Positions 32,562 to 41,022 of a stretch of 64,000 nucleotides of DNA are shown piece after piece. The notes below the pieces were generated by a model. That model was given only the letters and a program-made list of their open reading frames with translations. It did no database searches and was not told the origin of the DNA. Position 1 is the stretch's first letter; the number at the start of each line of letters is the position of its first letter. Position numbers and translations under genes: made by a program. Source of the DNA: Candidatus Nomurabacteria bacterium (lineage in GTDB: Bacteria; Patescibacteria; Paceibacteria; UBA9973); contig JAHFNH010000002.1 in NCBI GenBank assembly GCA_023267435.1, positions 62,001-126,000 of the forward strand, given 5' to 3'.

Positions 32562-33308
32562 TTATAAATTTGGCACAACGATAGCCACTGATTCCATGAG
32601 AGATTTTACGGACGAACCAGGTTGACGCAAAAATTCTCGAACCTTAAAGAAATGCTTAAAAAAGCTAGTATCAATATCTGTCTTTTTTGAAAGAATTTTT
32701 CTGTGCAATGCCACTTCTAGTGCATTTAAGAATTTAGAAGCTCTTATGCGTGGAGATTCAAAATCTCCCTCTCCTTGATAAGGAGAGGGTTGGGGTGAGG
32801 TAGATTCCTCATCTTCATCTTTTTCAGTTTTAGCAAATATTTTTAAAAATTCTATTCGATCAGCCAACTTCATACTAATAAATTTCTCAGCTTCTTTTAT
32901 TGCATCTTTCATTTCTGGCTTGGTAGAAATAAAATAAAACCTAGAAATAACAGTTTTTAACAATGCTGCCGTATCGGGCATGATTAAGAAAAAATGAGTA
33001 TCAAGAGTGGGTTCTTCAAACATTTTCAAAAGAACTCCTTGAGCATCCAAAGTAAATTGATTAGCAGATATAACAAATACTTTTTTACCAGTGGAAAAAC
33101 TTTTCTCAGTTCCAAAGGCTCTTAAATTTAAAGCATCATCTATTTTTAAATTATCATATGCAATATCGTAAAAATCAGGATTAGCGGATGTTTTTATATT
33201 TATTTCTTCAAGAAAAGAAATTATTTCCGGTAATATTTCATTACGTGATCCTTCTATCAGATATGCGTGATGTAGGTTGTCTTTATCTAAATGCTCTAAA
33301 ATATTCAT
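32562..33308 (-). CDS. holB: DNA polymerase III delta-prime-like clamp-loader subunit
   Basis: 248 aa. LHHAYLIEG at the start, KVFVISANQFTLDAQGVLLKMFEEPTLDTHFFLI in the middle, and VISRFYFIS are the AAA+ delta-prime signature. There is no P-loop, as is usual for this subunit. About residues 170-182 (STSPQPSPYQGEG) are encoded by the repeat at 32766-32800 and look like an in-frame insertion. It lies between mreB and frr. Confidence 0.83.
   Translation of the reverse strand: MNILEHLDKDNLHHAYLIEGSRNEILPEIISFLEEINIKTSANPDFYDIAYDNLKIDDALNLRAFGTEKSFSTGKKVFVISANQFTLDAQGVLLKMFEEPTLDTHFFLIMPDTAALLKTVISRFYFISTKPEMKDAIKEAEKFISMKLADRIEFLKIFAKTEKDEDEESTSPQPSPYQGEGDFESPRIRASKFLNALEVALHRKILSKKTDIDTSFFKHFFKVREFLRQPGSSVKSLMESVAIVVPNL
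32766..32800. repeat. Palindromic REP-like insertion inside the delta-prime gene
   Basis: CCCTCTCCTT-GAT-AAGGAGAGGG (32768-32790) is a perfect 10-bp-arm hairpin, followed by TTGGGGTGAGG. It resembles the CTCACCCCAACCCTCTCC dispersed repeat seen in many bacterial genomes (from memory). It is read in frame as SPQPSPYQGEG. Confidence 0.75.
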
Positions 33309-33316
33309 ATGAGCGA

Positions 33317-34330
33317 TTATTTTTTACTTAAAACAGTTTTTTTGTATACGTCTAAATGTTCTAGTGCTATACCTGTGCCTTTTACAACACAAAAAAGAGA
33401 ATCTTCTGCGAGAACTGCTTTTACGCCAGTCTTTCTGTAAACCAAATCAGTAAAACAACGCAACTGAGAAGAACCTCCAGTCATAACAATGCCGTGATCA
33501 ATAATATCAGAAGCGAGCTCTGGAGGAGTTTCTTGCAGGACATCTTTTATAGCTTTAATAACTTGTTTTAATTCACTGTCTATCGCTTTCACTATTTCAT
33601 TGGTTCCGACTTGAGCAGAACGAGGCAAGCCTTGAATAAAATCTCTTCCTTTGATGGTGACACGGAGTTCTTCTTCGAGAGCAACAGCCGCACCGATTTT
33701 TATTTTTACTTCTTCAGCAGTTTTATCACCGATAGCTAGATTGAAAGTTTTTTTAATATAATCTGCGATAGCCTGGTCGATTTTATTTCCGGCGCATTTC
33801 ACGGAAGTCGAGGCCACTATTCCTCCTAGAGATATAACTGCGACATCCGTCGTGCCTCCGCCAATATCGACAACCATGTGACCCTTTGATTCGTAAATAG
33901 GAATTCCTGCACCGATAGCTGCAAGAATTGGCTCCTTCACCACGTATGCATTTTTTGCACCGGCGCGAATTGCAGCCTCGACGACTGCTCTGCGTTCTGT
34001 TGAAGTCACGCCGGCTGGAACTGAAACCATCACATCTGGTTTAAATAAATTAAATTTACCCATCGCTTTATTTATGAAATATCGAAGCATTGCTTCAGTC
34101 ACGCGGTAGTCTGCTATCACTCCGTCTTTCATCGGGCGATAAGCAATAATAGAATCTGGAGTTTTGCCGATCATATCTTTCGCTTCAAAACCGATAGCTA
34201 GGATTTTATTATCTTGTTCTGAAACAGCCACCACGGAAGGCTCGTTTAAAACGATACCTTTACCAGGCACGAAAACCAATGTATTAGCGGTTCCAAGATC
34301 TATTCCTATTTTCTTTGAAAACATTCCCAT
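33317..34330 (-). CDS. mreB: Rod-shape actin homologue MreB
   Basis: Actin-fold ATPase that organises peptidoglycan synthesis along the cell. KIGIDLGTANTLVFVPGKGIVLNEPSVVA (phosphate-1), VVDIGGGTTDVAVISLGG (phosphate-2) and GIVMTGGSSQLR (adenosine) are diagnostic. 337 aa. Two starts are possible; TATATT (34338-34343, minus strand) ends 7 nt before the ATG at 34330, favouring MGMFSKK over MFSKK. It is divergent from priA. Confidence 0.96.
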   Translation of the reverse strand: MGMFSKKIGIDLGTANTLVFVPGKGIVLNEPSVVAVSEQDNKILAIGFEAKDMIGKTPDSIIAYRPMKDGVIADYRVTEAMLRYFINKAMGKFNLFKPDVMVSVPAGVTSTERRAVVEAAIRAGAKNAYVVKEPILAAIGAGIPIYESKGHMVVDIGGGTTDVAVISLGGIVASTSVKCAGNKIDQAIADYIKKTFNLAIGDKTAEEVKIKIGAAVALEEELRVTIKGRDFIQGLPRSAQVGTNEIVKAIDSELKQVIKAIKDVLQETPPELASDIIDHGIVMTGGSSQLRCFTDLVYRKTGVKAVLAEDSLFCVVKGTGIALEHLDVYKKTVLSKK

Positions 34331-34368
34331 AGGGCTAAATATAGCATAAGTTATGTTAGAATAAAACT

Positions 34369-36297
34369 ATGAAAATAGTGACGGTAATTCCACTTAAAAA
34401 AGGAGCTTTTAAGGAAAATCTGACCTATTTCACCTCGAAAGATATACCTGATGGAAGTATTGTGACTGTGCCTATGCGCAACAGTCAAATTCTTGGTTTA
34501 GCTGTCTCTTCTGAAGAAGCAACAGACACCAAGTCCGACATAAAAAATCTTAAATTTAATTTAAAAAAAATAACTGAAGTAAAAGAGAATTCTATTTTCT
34601 TAAAAGAATATATCGAGTCCACTCTCGAAATAAGCAAATATTTTAGTTCAAAGAAAAATGATGCGATCGTATCTCTTATACCAGCAATATTACGCGAAGA
34701 GTATGACAAGATATCTAAATATAAAAATGAAACAGAAAATGTAAAAGAAGTAGAAAATAATTCTGTAAAATTAAAAAAAGAAAAATTACTTTTTCAATTT
34801 CCATTCGCCGACCGTATTAATTTTTATAAAACTTTAATTCGCGGATCCTTCGCTGAAAAAAAATCTGTCTTCATTGTATTACCGACTGAAATAGATATAG
34901 AAAGTTTTTCCAATGCACTTTGCAAAGGCATAGAAAATTTTACTTTCATTATGCACGGAGGATTGAGTTCAAAAAAAGTATTGAAAAATTTCGAAGAAAT
35001 CATTACATCCACACACCCTGTACTCATATTTGGTACTGCACCATTTCTTTCAATTCCCCGCCGAGATTTCGGGACGATTATCGTAGAACACGAAAGTTCT
35101 AATGCTTACAGAATGATCAGCCGGCCATATTTCGACTTACGTTCCTTTGCAGAGCTTTATGCTTCAAAAATAGGCGCAAAACTAATACTAGGAGATTCAT
35201 TGCTCCGTTTTGAAACAATAGCTCGAAAAGAAATAGATAATTTTTCAGAAGTTCATCCATTATCTTTTAGAATAAATTTCGAGGGAGAAATAAAGATTCC
35301 TAAAAAAGAAGATAAATTTAAAATACTATCTGATGACAGTATCGAAGAAATAAAAAATAAAATTTCAAAAAAAGAAAACGTATTTATTTTCTCACTTCGA
35401 AAAGGCCTAGCATCTGAAACACTCTGTCAGGATTGTAACAATCCTGTCATGTGTGAAAAATGTTCTGTGCCTGTCGTTCTGTATTTATCTAGAGATAGTA
35501 AAAAAAGAATGTTTGCCTGCAATAGATGCAATACTGAAAAAGACCCTGAAACCAGATGCCTGCACTGTAATAGCTGGAATTTAATGCCACTCGGCATAGG
35601 TACAGATACAGTCTACGAAGAAGCAAAAAAACTTTTCCCTAAAACTAAAATTTTCCAACTCGACAAAGAATCTGCCAAGACTGCTAAAGGTGCAGAAAAA
35701 ATCATGAAAGAATTTGAAGAAAATTCCGGATCAATCCTCGTCGGGACTGAAATGGCACTTTTATATATGAAAGAACCAGTAGCTCTGTCAGTTATCGCTT
35801 CCTTTGATTCTCTTTGGAGCGTACCGAGTTTTAAAATGAATGAGAAAATTATTCAGCTCATTGTATCGATAATTTCTAAGACAAAAGAGGAACTAATCAT
35901 CCAAACTAAAAATGAACAAGACCCTGCTATTCATGCAATTAAGACTGAAAATGTTTTAGCTTTTGTGCGCGAAGAGCTAGAGGACAGAAAAAACCTTGGC
36001 TATCCGCCATTTAAAAGATTTATCAAAATAACACACATGGGTAGTAAAGAAGAATCAGATCATACTAAAAAAGCATTAGCGGATGTCTTTAAAGACTACG
36101 ACCCAGATATTTTCGGTGGTTTTATAAATAAAATAAAAGACAAGTATGTCACCAATATGCTTGTAAAACTAGACCCTAAAAAATGGTCTCTATCTGAACT
36201 ATCATCAAATTCTGAAATAGATGAAAAACTCCTCTCAAAACTCCTCTCTCTCCCGCACGAATTTTCAGTAACCGTTGATCCAGAAAATTTGTTGTAA
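34369..36297 (+). CDS. priA: PriA-like primosomal protein with degenerate ATPase motifs
   Basis: 642 aa with the PriA layout: an N-terminal DNA-binding domain (to about 100), a helicase core, and a zinc module (CQDCNNPVMCEKC...CNRCNTEKDPETRCLHC, about 350-405). IGTDTVYEEAKKLFP and GTEMALL follow as in PriA. The Walker A region reads PFADRINFYKTLIRG without a GxGKT loop, and the DEEH box is VEHES. It probably binds forks and loads partners but has little or no helicase activity. TAGAAT is 6 nt before the ATG. Confidence 0.88.
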   Translation: MKIVTVIPLKKGAFKENLTYFTSKDIPDGSIVTVPMRNSQILGLAVSSEEATDTKSDIKNLKFNLKKITEVKENSIFLKEYIESTLEISKYFSSKKNDAIVSLIPAILREEYDKISKYKNETENVKEVENNSVKLKKEKLLFQFPFADRINFYKTLIRGSFAEKKSVFIVLPTEIDIESFSNALCKGIENFTFIMHGGLSSKKVLKNFEEIITSTHPVLIFGTAPFLSIPRRDFGTIIVEHESSNAYRMISRPYFDLRSFAELYASKIGAKLILGDSLLRFETIARKEIDNFSEVHPLSFRINFEGEIKIPKKEDKFKILSDDSIEEIKNKISKKENVFIFSLRKGLASETLCQDCNNPVMCEKCSVPVVLYLSRDSKKRMFACNRCNTEKDPETRCLHCNSWNLMPLGIGTDTVYEEAKKLFPKTKIFQLDKESAKTAKGAEKIMKEFEENSGSILVGTEMALLYMKEPVALSVIASFDSLWSVPSFKMNEKIIQLIVSIISKTKEELIIQTKNEQDPAIHAIKTENVLAFVREELEDRKNLGYPPFKRFIKITHMGSKEESDHTKKALADVFKDYDPDIFGGFINKIKDKYVTNMLVKLDPKKWSLSELSSNSEIDEKLLSKLLSLPHEFSVTVDPENLL

Positions 36298-36304
36298 ATA
36301 AAAA

Positions 36305-36333
36305 AAACAAGGGATTTAAATTCCTTGTTTTTA
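36305..36333. terminator. Bidirectional terminator
   Basis: Stem AAACAAGG.../...CCTTGTTT with loop around ATTTAAAT and flanking A and T runs, between priA and a convergent small gene. Confidence 0.8.
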
Positions 36334-36351
36334 ATTCTGTTTATTAATAAC

Positions 36352-36552
36352 CTAATTCCAAGTTACTGAGTTCGATGGAACCTCATAAAATGGAGCCTGT
36401 CCTGGTTTATCAGATACAGCAATTCCATCTTTCCCAATGCAACCATAAGTATACTCACTATACTCATGCACTTCTTTCCCTTTTTTTAGATCATTACTGA
36501 GCCAAGGATAATCTTTTTTCCTTAAATCTCTATTTAACACACCCTTTTTCAT
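36352..36552 (-). CDS. Hypothetical protein, 66 aa
   Basis: Small, charged, Tyr-rich (YPWLSNDLKKGKEVHEYSEYTYGCIGKDGIAV), no membrane segment. No family recognised. TTGACA (36619-36624), 16 nt, TAAACT (36597-36602) on the minus strand and a terminator support a real single-gene unit of the accessory style. Confidence 0.6.
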   Translation of the reverse strand: MKKGVLNRDLRKKDYPWLSNDLKKGKEVHEYSEYTYGCIGKDGIAVSDKPGQAPFYEVPSNSVTWN

Positions 36553-36639
36553 GTCTTTGGAATTTTAATTTGTGAACTTTTTTATTTCCAACTCAAAGTT
36601 TACCATATATAATATATCTGTCAAATAAGACAACCTTTA

Positions 36640-37386
36640 TCAAGAAACAAGCACAACAAACTCCCCTTTTTGTTTTACAGGGTTTTTGGTTAGATATGCA
36701 AGAAGTTCTTCTGCAGAACCGGTTTTAAATTCTTCATAGATTTTTGTTATTTCACGAGCAATGCAGACTTTTTTGTCTGGGCAGAATTTTATTAACGATT
36801 CTAGAGTTTTTAAAATTCTGTGTGGAGACTCATAAAAAACCATCGTGCGTTTTGCTTCGGAAATTTCTTTAAATAATGTTTCTCTACCTTTCTTATGTGG
36901 CAAGAAGCCTAAAAATGTAAATTCATGAGTTGGCAAACCTGACGCACAAAGCGCAGCGATCAAAGCCGTCGCACCGGGTATAGGAATAACTTGAACTTCA
37001 TCGCCAAATTTCTCTTTCATTTTTGAAACAAGCATTGCACCTGGGTCTGATATTGTCGGCGTGCCGGCATCAGAAACTAAAGCAAGATTTTTTCCTTGTT
37101 CCAATAATTCAAAAATTTTATCAGTCTTCGCTAGTTTACTCTGAGCATGATAACTCATCGTTGGCTTGCTGATATTATATTTATCTAAAATTCTTTTTGT
37201 ATCGCGAGTATCTTCGCACAATATCAAATCCACTTCTTTAAGTGTTTCAATTGCTCGGAGTGTAATATCTCCCATATTTCCTATTGGTGTGGCAACTATA
37301 TAAAATTTAACCACACACTTATTTTCTAAATGTTCAGAAAAACCTTTTGCAGAATTGTCATTAAATAAGTGTTTGGTTTTAGACAT
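36640..37386 (-). CDS. rsmI: 16S rRNA (cytidine-1402-2'-O)-methyltransferase RsmI
   Basis: SAM-dependent tetrapyrrole-methylase fold. FYIVATPIGNMGDITLRAIETL, ILCEDTRDTKRIL, ALVSDAGTPTISDPG, IPGATALIAALCASG and FYESPHR are all RsmI signatures. Methylates C1402 in the ribosomal P site. The conserved part begins at residue 28; a GTG at about residue 25 is an alternative start, so the N-terminal 24 residues are uncertain. Follows the DoxX-like gene by 4 nt. Confidence 0.92.
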   Translation of the reverse strand: MSKTKHLFNDNSAKGFSEHLENKCVVKFYIVATPIGNMGDITLRAIETLKEVDLILCEDTRDTKRILDKYNISKPTMSYHAQSKLAKTDKIFELLEQGKNLALVSDAGTPTISDPGAMLVSKMKEKFGDEVQVIPIPGATALIAALCASGLPTHEFTFLGFLPHKKGRETLFKEISEAKRTMVFYESPHRILKTLESLIKFCPDKKVCIAREITKIYEEFKTGSAEELLAYLTKNPVKQKGEFVVLVS

Positions 37387-37390
37387 AATA

Positions 37391-37876
37391 TTAAGCTATT
37401 TTCTCAAGCTTATTTTTTTCTTTATAAACGAGAGGATGTAGATGCGCCAAGATAACAATCATCAAAGCAATAGTTAAAATATTATCAATAATAAATCGTC
37501 CTTCTAATGTTGGTATTAAAAAACCACTCCAAGTAAATTCTGGCAATAAGAAAAGCGGTAGGATCACTACTATTAAATGCAAAGTAAGAAAGAAAAGCGC
37601 CAAATGTCTCAAACTATGATTGATAATAGTCAGAGCTATAATTATTTCGAAAACTCCCAACACAATAAGAAGATTATTCAAAGGCACTCCTGGTATTGTT
37701 TTTGTTATGAGTTCAGAAATAATCGGATTTAAAGGAGAAAGAGAAAGTAATTTTAAAATACCAGACCAAAAATAAACTATAAAAATAGAAAATCTGGCAA
37801 ATGGCATCGCCCATCTTCTAACATTAGATATCATCCAATAATCAAAATTTTCTATTCTTTCAAGAATTTTTCCCAT
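37391..37876 (-). CDS. DoxX/DUF417-like membrane protein
   Basis: 161 aa, four hydrophobic helices. MPFARFSIFIVYFWSGILKLLSLSPLNPIISELI and VLGVFEIIIALTII match the DoxX/YkgB-type pattern. Function of the family is poorly defined (membrane redox or efflux-associated). TATAAT lies 6 nt before the ATG; rsmI follows directly. Confidence 0.75.
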   Translation of the reverse strand: MGKILERIENFDYWMISNVRRWAMPFARFSIFIVYFWSGILKLLSLSPLNPIISELITKTIPGVPLNNLLIVLGVFEIIIALTIINHSLRHLALFFLTLHLIVVILPLFLLPEFTWSGFLIPTLEGRFIIDNILTIALMIVILAHLHPLVYKEKNKLEKIA

Positions 37877-37930
37877 AAAAATATTATACCACCTACCTTA
37901 TAATATCCACAATAATAATGTTTATGTTAA

Positions 37931-38392
37931 TTATTTTCTATTGTATCTACCCATCAATTCTGCTTCAGCTAAAATATACCCTTGCATAGCATCGATAACT
38001 TCCTGTTTCATAGCACCCTCAGCTAGATTGAGCATAGAATCAAGAGCGTAAAGCTTGAAGAAATATCTGTGTTCTCTGTCAGGCGGACAAGGACTTCCAT
38101 ATGCCATATTGCCTCTGGTATTTTTACCTAAAACTCCAGGCGGAGTGGAATTTTCTTTTATCTCTTTTACATCTGGCGGCATATTAAAAACAACCCAGTG
38201 ATCCCAAACTTCAATTCCAAAACTTTGTTTGGCAGAATCTGGAATATCAGGATCATCCATCAAAAGAACTAAACTTTTAGCCTCTATAGGAACATCACCA
38301 ATAATAAGTGAAGGATTTATCCCTTCGCCATCGCAAGTGTACTTCGATGGAATTTCTTTTCCATTTTCAAAACTTGGACTTTGTATATTCAT
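37931..38392 (-). CDS. YbhB/YbcL-family PEBP protein
   Basis: 153 aa. IPSKYTCDGEGINPSL, LVLLMDDPDIPD, WDHWVVFNMPP and YGSPCPPDREHRYFFKLYALD are hallmarks of the bacterial phosphatidylethanolamine-binding (Raf kinase inhibitor-like) family. Physiological role unknown. An earlier ATG at 38413 overlaps the -10 box; TATAAT (38399-38404, minus strand) ends 6 nt before the ATG at 38392, and overlaps the atpC stop. Confidence 0.92.
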   Translation of the reverse strand: MNIQSPSFENGKEIPSKYTCDGEGINPSLIIGDVPIEAKSLVLLMDDPDIPDSAKQSFGIEVWDHWVVFNMPPDVKEIKENSTPPGVLGKNTRGNMAYGSPCPPDREHRYFFKLYALDSMLNLAEGAMKQEVIDAMQGYILAEAELMGRYNRK

Positions 38393-38399
38393 ACATGAA

Positions 38400-38651
38400 T
38401 TATATAATATCAACCAAAATAATCACACTGCTTTTTGGTTTGATTTCTAAGACCCCACCAGAAATGGTAAAGGTATTTTTTTCAGATCCAGTATCAAGAA
38501 CAATATCTCCTTTTGCCAGAGCTGAGACGAGTTGCATATGTTCAGGCAGTACTTCGATAATTCCGCTCTTTGTGGGCACAACTACAGAAATAGCCTCACC
38601 ATCGTAGGCGACTTTATCTTTAGCTATAATTGCGATTTTAAGATTTGTCAT
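38400..38651 (-). CDS. atpC: F1-ATPase epsilon subunit, short form
   Basis: 83 aa. LKIAIIAKDKVAYDGEAISVVVPTKSGIIEVLPEHMQLVSAL covers the N-terminal beta-sandwich that binds gamma and the c-ring. The C-terminal two-helix domain (about 45-50 residues), which inhibits ATP hydrolysis in most bacteria, is absent. Last gene of the ATP synthase operon, 16 nt after atpD. Confidence 0.92.
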   Translation of the reverse strand: MTNLKIAIIAKDKVAYDGEAISVVVPTKSGIIEVLPEHMQLVSALAKGDIVLDTGSEKNTFTISGGVLEIKPKSSVIILVDII

Positions 38652-38667
38652 TTTAAAAAATTAAAAA

Positions 38668-40062
38668 TTATTTATTTTCTTCTGCTAACACATCTTCAAT
38701 GCCTCCTTTCAAATAAAAAGCTTGTTCAGAAATATGGTCATACTTTCCGGCTAGAATTTCTTCGAAGGATCTGATTGTTTCTTCTAGGGGAACATATTTT
38801 CCAGGGCGTCCTGTGAATTGTTCTGCCACGAAGAATGGTTGAGAAAGGAATTTCTGAATTCTGCGAGCACGTGACACTGTGAGTCTATCATCGTCAGACA
38901 ATTCATCCATACCAAGAATCGCGATGATATCTTGAAGGTCTTTATATCTCTGCAAAATTTTCTGGATATCACGAGCGACATCGTAATGTCTCTGTCCGAT
39001 AATGTTCGGATCAAGAATTGTTGAAGAAGAGTCCAGTGGATCCACAGCTGGGTAAATACCAAGCTCAGACAAAGGACGTGAAAGCACCACAGTAGAGTCC
39101 AAGTGTGAGAAAGTTGTCGCTGGAGCTGGGTCAGTCAAGTCGTCAGCTGGCACGTAAATAGCTTGCACGGAAGTAATAGAACCCTTGTCAGTAGAAGTAA
39201 TTCTTTCCTGTAAGTTTCCCATTTCTGATGCAAGAGTTGGCTGGTAACCCACAGCGGATGGCATACGGCCAAGCAAAGCGGAAACCTCGGAACCAGCTTG
39301 AGTAAAGCGGAAAATGTTATCCATGAACAAAAGCAAATCTTTACCCTCAACATCACGAAAGTGTTCCGCCATTGTCAAAGCTGAAAGAGCAACACGGGCA
39401 CGAGCACCTGGTGGTTCGTTCATTTGTCCGAACACGAGCATTGTTTTATCCAACACATTTGATTCTTCCATTTCACGGTACAAATCATTTCCTTCACGAG
39501 TTCTTTCTCCAACTCCGGCGAATACAGAATATCCTCCGTGTTCAGCTGCGATGTTTCTGATCAACTCTTGGATAACGACAGTCTTACCGACTCCCGCTCC
39601 TCCGAAAAGACCAACCTTTCCTCCTTTCAAGAAAGGACACATTAGATCAATAACCTTGATACCAGTTTCAAGCACTTCAGTTTTTGGAGATTGTTGCGCA
39701 AAGGTAGGAGCTTTTCTGTGAATAGGCATTCTCTTTGCATTCTTTGGAGCTTCCTTATCATCAATAGGATTTCCGGAAACGTCGAACATTCTGCCCAGAG
39801 TTTCCATACCGACAGGTACTGAGATAGGCGCACCTGTATCGTGTACTTCATCTCCACGAGAAAGTCCGTCTGTAGATGACATAGCGATAGTTCGAACTTC
39901 ATTCAAACCCAAGTGTCCTGCGACTTCTAGAACCAAATCTTTTTCAACACCTTTCGCGTCTTTTGTTTTCACTGTTAACGCATTTAAAAGAGATGGCAAT
40001 TCGCCTTCGAATCGTACATCGACAACCGCTCCAATAATTTGTGATATTTTTCCTTTTTGCAT
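38668..40062 (-). CDS. atpD: F1-ATPase beta subunit
   Basis: Catalytic subunit of the F-type ATP synthase. Walker A GGAGVGKTV, the GERTREGNDLY loop with the catalytic Glu, and LLFMDNIFRFTQAGSEVSALLGRMPSAVGYQPTL are fully conserved. 464 aa, normal. A-rich upstream sequence without a Shine-Dalgarno site. Confidence 0.98.
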   Translation of the reverse strand: MQKGKISQIIGAVVDVRFEGELPSLLNALTVKTKDAKGVEKDLVLEVAGHLGLNEVRTIAMSSTDGLSRGDEVHDTGAPISVPVGMETLGRMFDVSGNPIDDKEAPKNAKRMPIHRKAPTFAQQSPKTEVLETGIKVIDLMCPFLKGGKVGLFGGAGVGKTVVIQELIRNIAAEHGGYSVFAGVGERTREGNDLYREMEESNVLDKTMLVFGQMNEPPGARARVALSALTMAEHFRDVEGKDLLLFMDNIFRFTQAGSEVSALLGRMPSAVGYQPTLASEMGNLQERITSTDKGSITSVQAIYVPADDLTDPAPATTFSHLDSTVVLSRPLSELGIYPAVDPLDSSSTILDPNIIGQRHYDVARDIQKILQRYKDLQDIIAILGMDELSDDDRLTVSRARRIQKFLSQPFFVAEQFTGRPGKYVPLEETIRSFEEILAGKYDHISEQAFYLKGGIEDVLAEENK

Positions 40063-40086
40063 AAATTTATAATTTAATAATAATTT

Positions 40087-40992
40087 TTAATTGCTTGATA
40101 ATGCTTCCGCTCCGGCGACTATCTCGGAAAGCTCTCTGGTGATACCGTCTTGTCTTGCATGGTTGTAAGACAACATAAGTTTATTTAATATTGTCGTGGC
40201 ATTGTCTCCGGCGTTCTTCATCGCAAACATTCTGGCGGAGTGTTCTGAGGCAAAGGCTTCGGATAATGCTTGATAAACGACTACATCGACTAACCCTGGT
40301 AAAATATTTTCTAAGATCGTTTCTATGTCTGGCTCAAATTTATAATCTACAAAACTTTCATCTTCTTTCACACTCACTTTTTCTTCTTCAGTCTCTATTA
40401 TATTTTTTACTGATTCAGGGCTGATTGGGAAGAGTTCTCGCAAGACTGGTTTGTAAGAAGTTGATTTCAGGAATTGTGTGTATAAAATCTTTGCGCTCTT
40501 GTATCCCCCTTCGACATATTCTTTTGAAACCAAATCCGATAATTCTTTTATCTGTTCCATACTCGAAGCTTCGGAGAAAGTTGTGAAGCTTGCGAAAGTT
40601 GGGACACCAGCTTTCTTGCAAATCTTCTCGCCATACTTTCCTATCGTTATGGCTTTCAAATCAATTCCTCGAGACTCTTCTTTTTTCAAATAAATATTTA
40701 AAGCTTTAAAAAGGTTTGTATGATACCCACCGCAAAGACCCTTACTACTAGCGACAACGACAAGTAATTCCTTGTCAGTTTTCCCTTTTTCCATCAAAGG
40801 ATGTGAGACATCTTTATTTTTTGAAAGGTTCACCAATAGGTCTAAAGCAAAACGAGCATAAGCGCGTGAGGCAAGAGTTTTGTCCACCGCGCGACGCATT
40901 TTGGAAACAGAAACCATCTCCATCGTTTTTGTGATTTTTTTGATGTTTCCTGTCGATTTTATTTTTTGTTTTATTTCTTTAGTTGAAGCCAT
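40087..40992 (-). CDS. atpG: F1-ATPase gamma subunit
   Basis: Central rotor shaft. MASTKEIKQKIKSTGNIKKITKTMEMVSVSKMRRA forms the N-terminal helix and NAGDNATTILNKLMLSYNHARQDGITRELSEIVAGAEAL the conserved C-terminal helix. 301 aa, normal. Confidence 0.96.
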   Translation of the reverse strand: MASTKEIKQKIKSTGNIKKITKTMEMVSVSKMRRAVDKTLASRAYARFALDLLVNLSKNKDVSHPLMEKGKTDKELLVVVASSKGLCGGYHTNLFKALNIYLKKEESRGIDLKAITIGKYGEKICKKAGVPTFASFTTFSEASSMEQIKELSDLVSKEYVEGGYKSAKILYTQFLKSTSYKPVLRELFPISPESVKNIIETEEEKVSVKEDESFVDYKFEPDIETILENILPGLVDVVVYQALSEAFASEHSARMFAMKNAGDNATTILNKLMLSYNHARQDGITRELSEIVAGAEALSSN

Positions 40993-41022
40993 ATGAGTAG
41001 CTAAATAAATTAGCTTTTAAAA

